From Hyphomicrobiaceae bacterium UBA7697 (lineage in GTDB: Bacteria; Pseudomonadota; Alphaproteobacteria; Rhizobiales; Methyloligellaceae): 64,000 nt of DNA. Under the pieces are notes generated by a model. The model ran no database searches. It was not told the DNA's origin and saw only the letters and a program-made list of their open reading frames with translations. Positions 62,075 through 64,000 of the stretch are shown in pieces. The first letter of the stretch is position 1. Every line of letters begins with the position of its first letter. The position numbers were made by a program, and so were the translations under genes. Where the stretch lies: NCBI GenBank assembly GCA_002482645.1, contig DLGJ01000008.1:186001-250000 (forward strand). The letters are read 5' to 3'.

Positions 62075-64000
<1,926 letters not shown>

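Overview
The window (about 63% GC by eye, estimated rather than computed) reads as chromosomal DNA of an alphaproteobacterium of the order Hyphomicrobiales. Supporting evidence: a DivK-PleD cell-cycle pair, the envelope protein EipB (DUF1849), a Rhizobiales-type pyrB-pyrC pair, ClpS-ClpA, a phasin, a short-type PutA and a ModE-like regulator. A methylotroph-like genus such as Hyphomicrobium or Methyloceanibacter is possible but not shown. There is no CRISPR array, no intact insertion sequence and no rRNA. Two tRNA genes are present, Ser(GCT) and Leu(GAG). Both window edges cut genes: lon at the left and the biotin-carboxylase subunit of an acyl-CoA carboxylase at the right.

Layout. Bases 1-11250 hold lon, small membrane or exported proteins, tRNA-Ser, qor, and a gatC-gatA-(RidA)-(chorismate mutase)-gatB operon, then ruvX and dsbB with its DUF5993 partner. 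Bases 11700-14835 hold an exported protein, a TPR protein and a nonsense-mutated paralogue of the first. Bases 14900-25330 are a housekeeping run: pyrB, a metal-site-deficient pyrC-like gene, plsY, dprA, topA, rnr, DUF983 and rpmG. Bases 25900-44600 hold pleD/divK, eipB, RidA, GDPD, DUF482, dodecin, HIT, clpA/clpS, phasin, a SPOR-tailed DD-carboxypeptidase, a J-protein/VWA pair, putA, panC, DUF1489 and a universal stress protein. Bases 44800-49060 hold a bufferin operon (bufA2-bufB-bufC) for metal buffering, a YdcF protein and mgtE.

The least ordinary part is 49238-59746. Its minus-strand half encodes only exported proteins of poorly known function: a 174-residue protein, a cysteine-repeat protein, a small acidic protein, a DUF1254/DUF1214 protein, a likely small ORF, a 225-residue protein translationally coupled to a TonB-dependent receptor with a Cys-bounded acidic loop, and a 409-residue exported protein. 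Diverging from it is a ModE-like winged-helix regulator followed by an OprP-type anion porin. Between the two halves lies a near-perfect ModE-type palindrome (CGCTATAT-N8-ATATAACG) preceded by a perfect 15-bp tandem duplication carrying an extra half-site. I read this as a candidate oxyanion- or metal-responsive outer-membrane uptake locus. The substrate and the regulatory link are inference.

Beyond that come a cytochrome b561-type protein, tRNA-Leu, lipB, acylphosphatase and the acyl-CoA carboxylase subunit. Start codons were trimmed wherever a ribosome-binding site, a family start or an operon overlap argued for a shorter frame.
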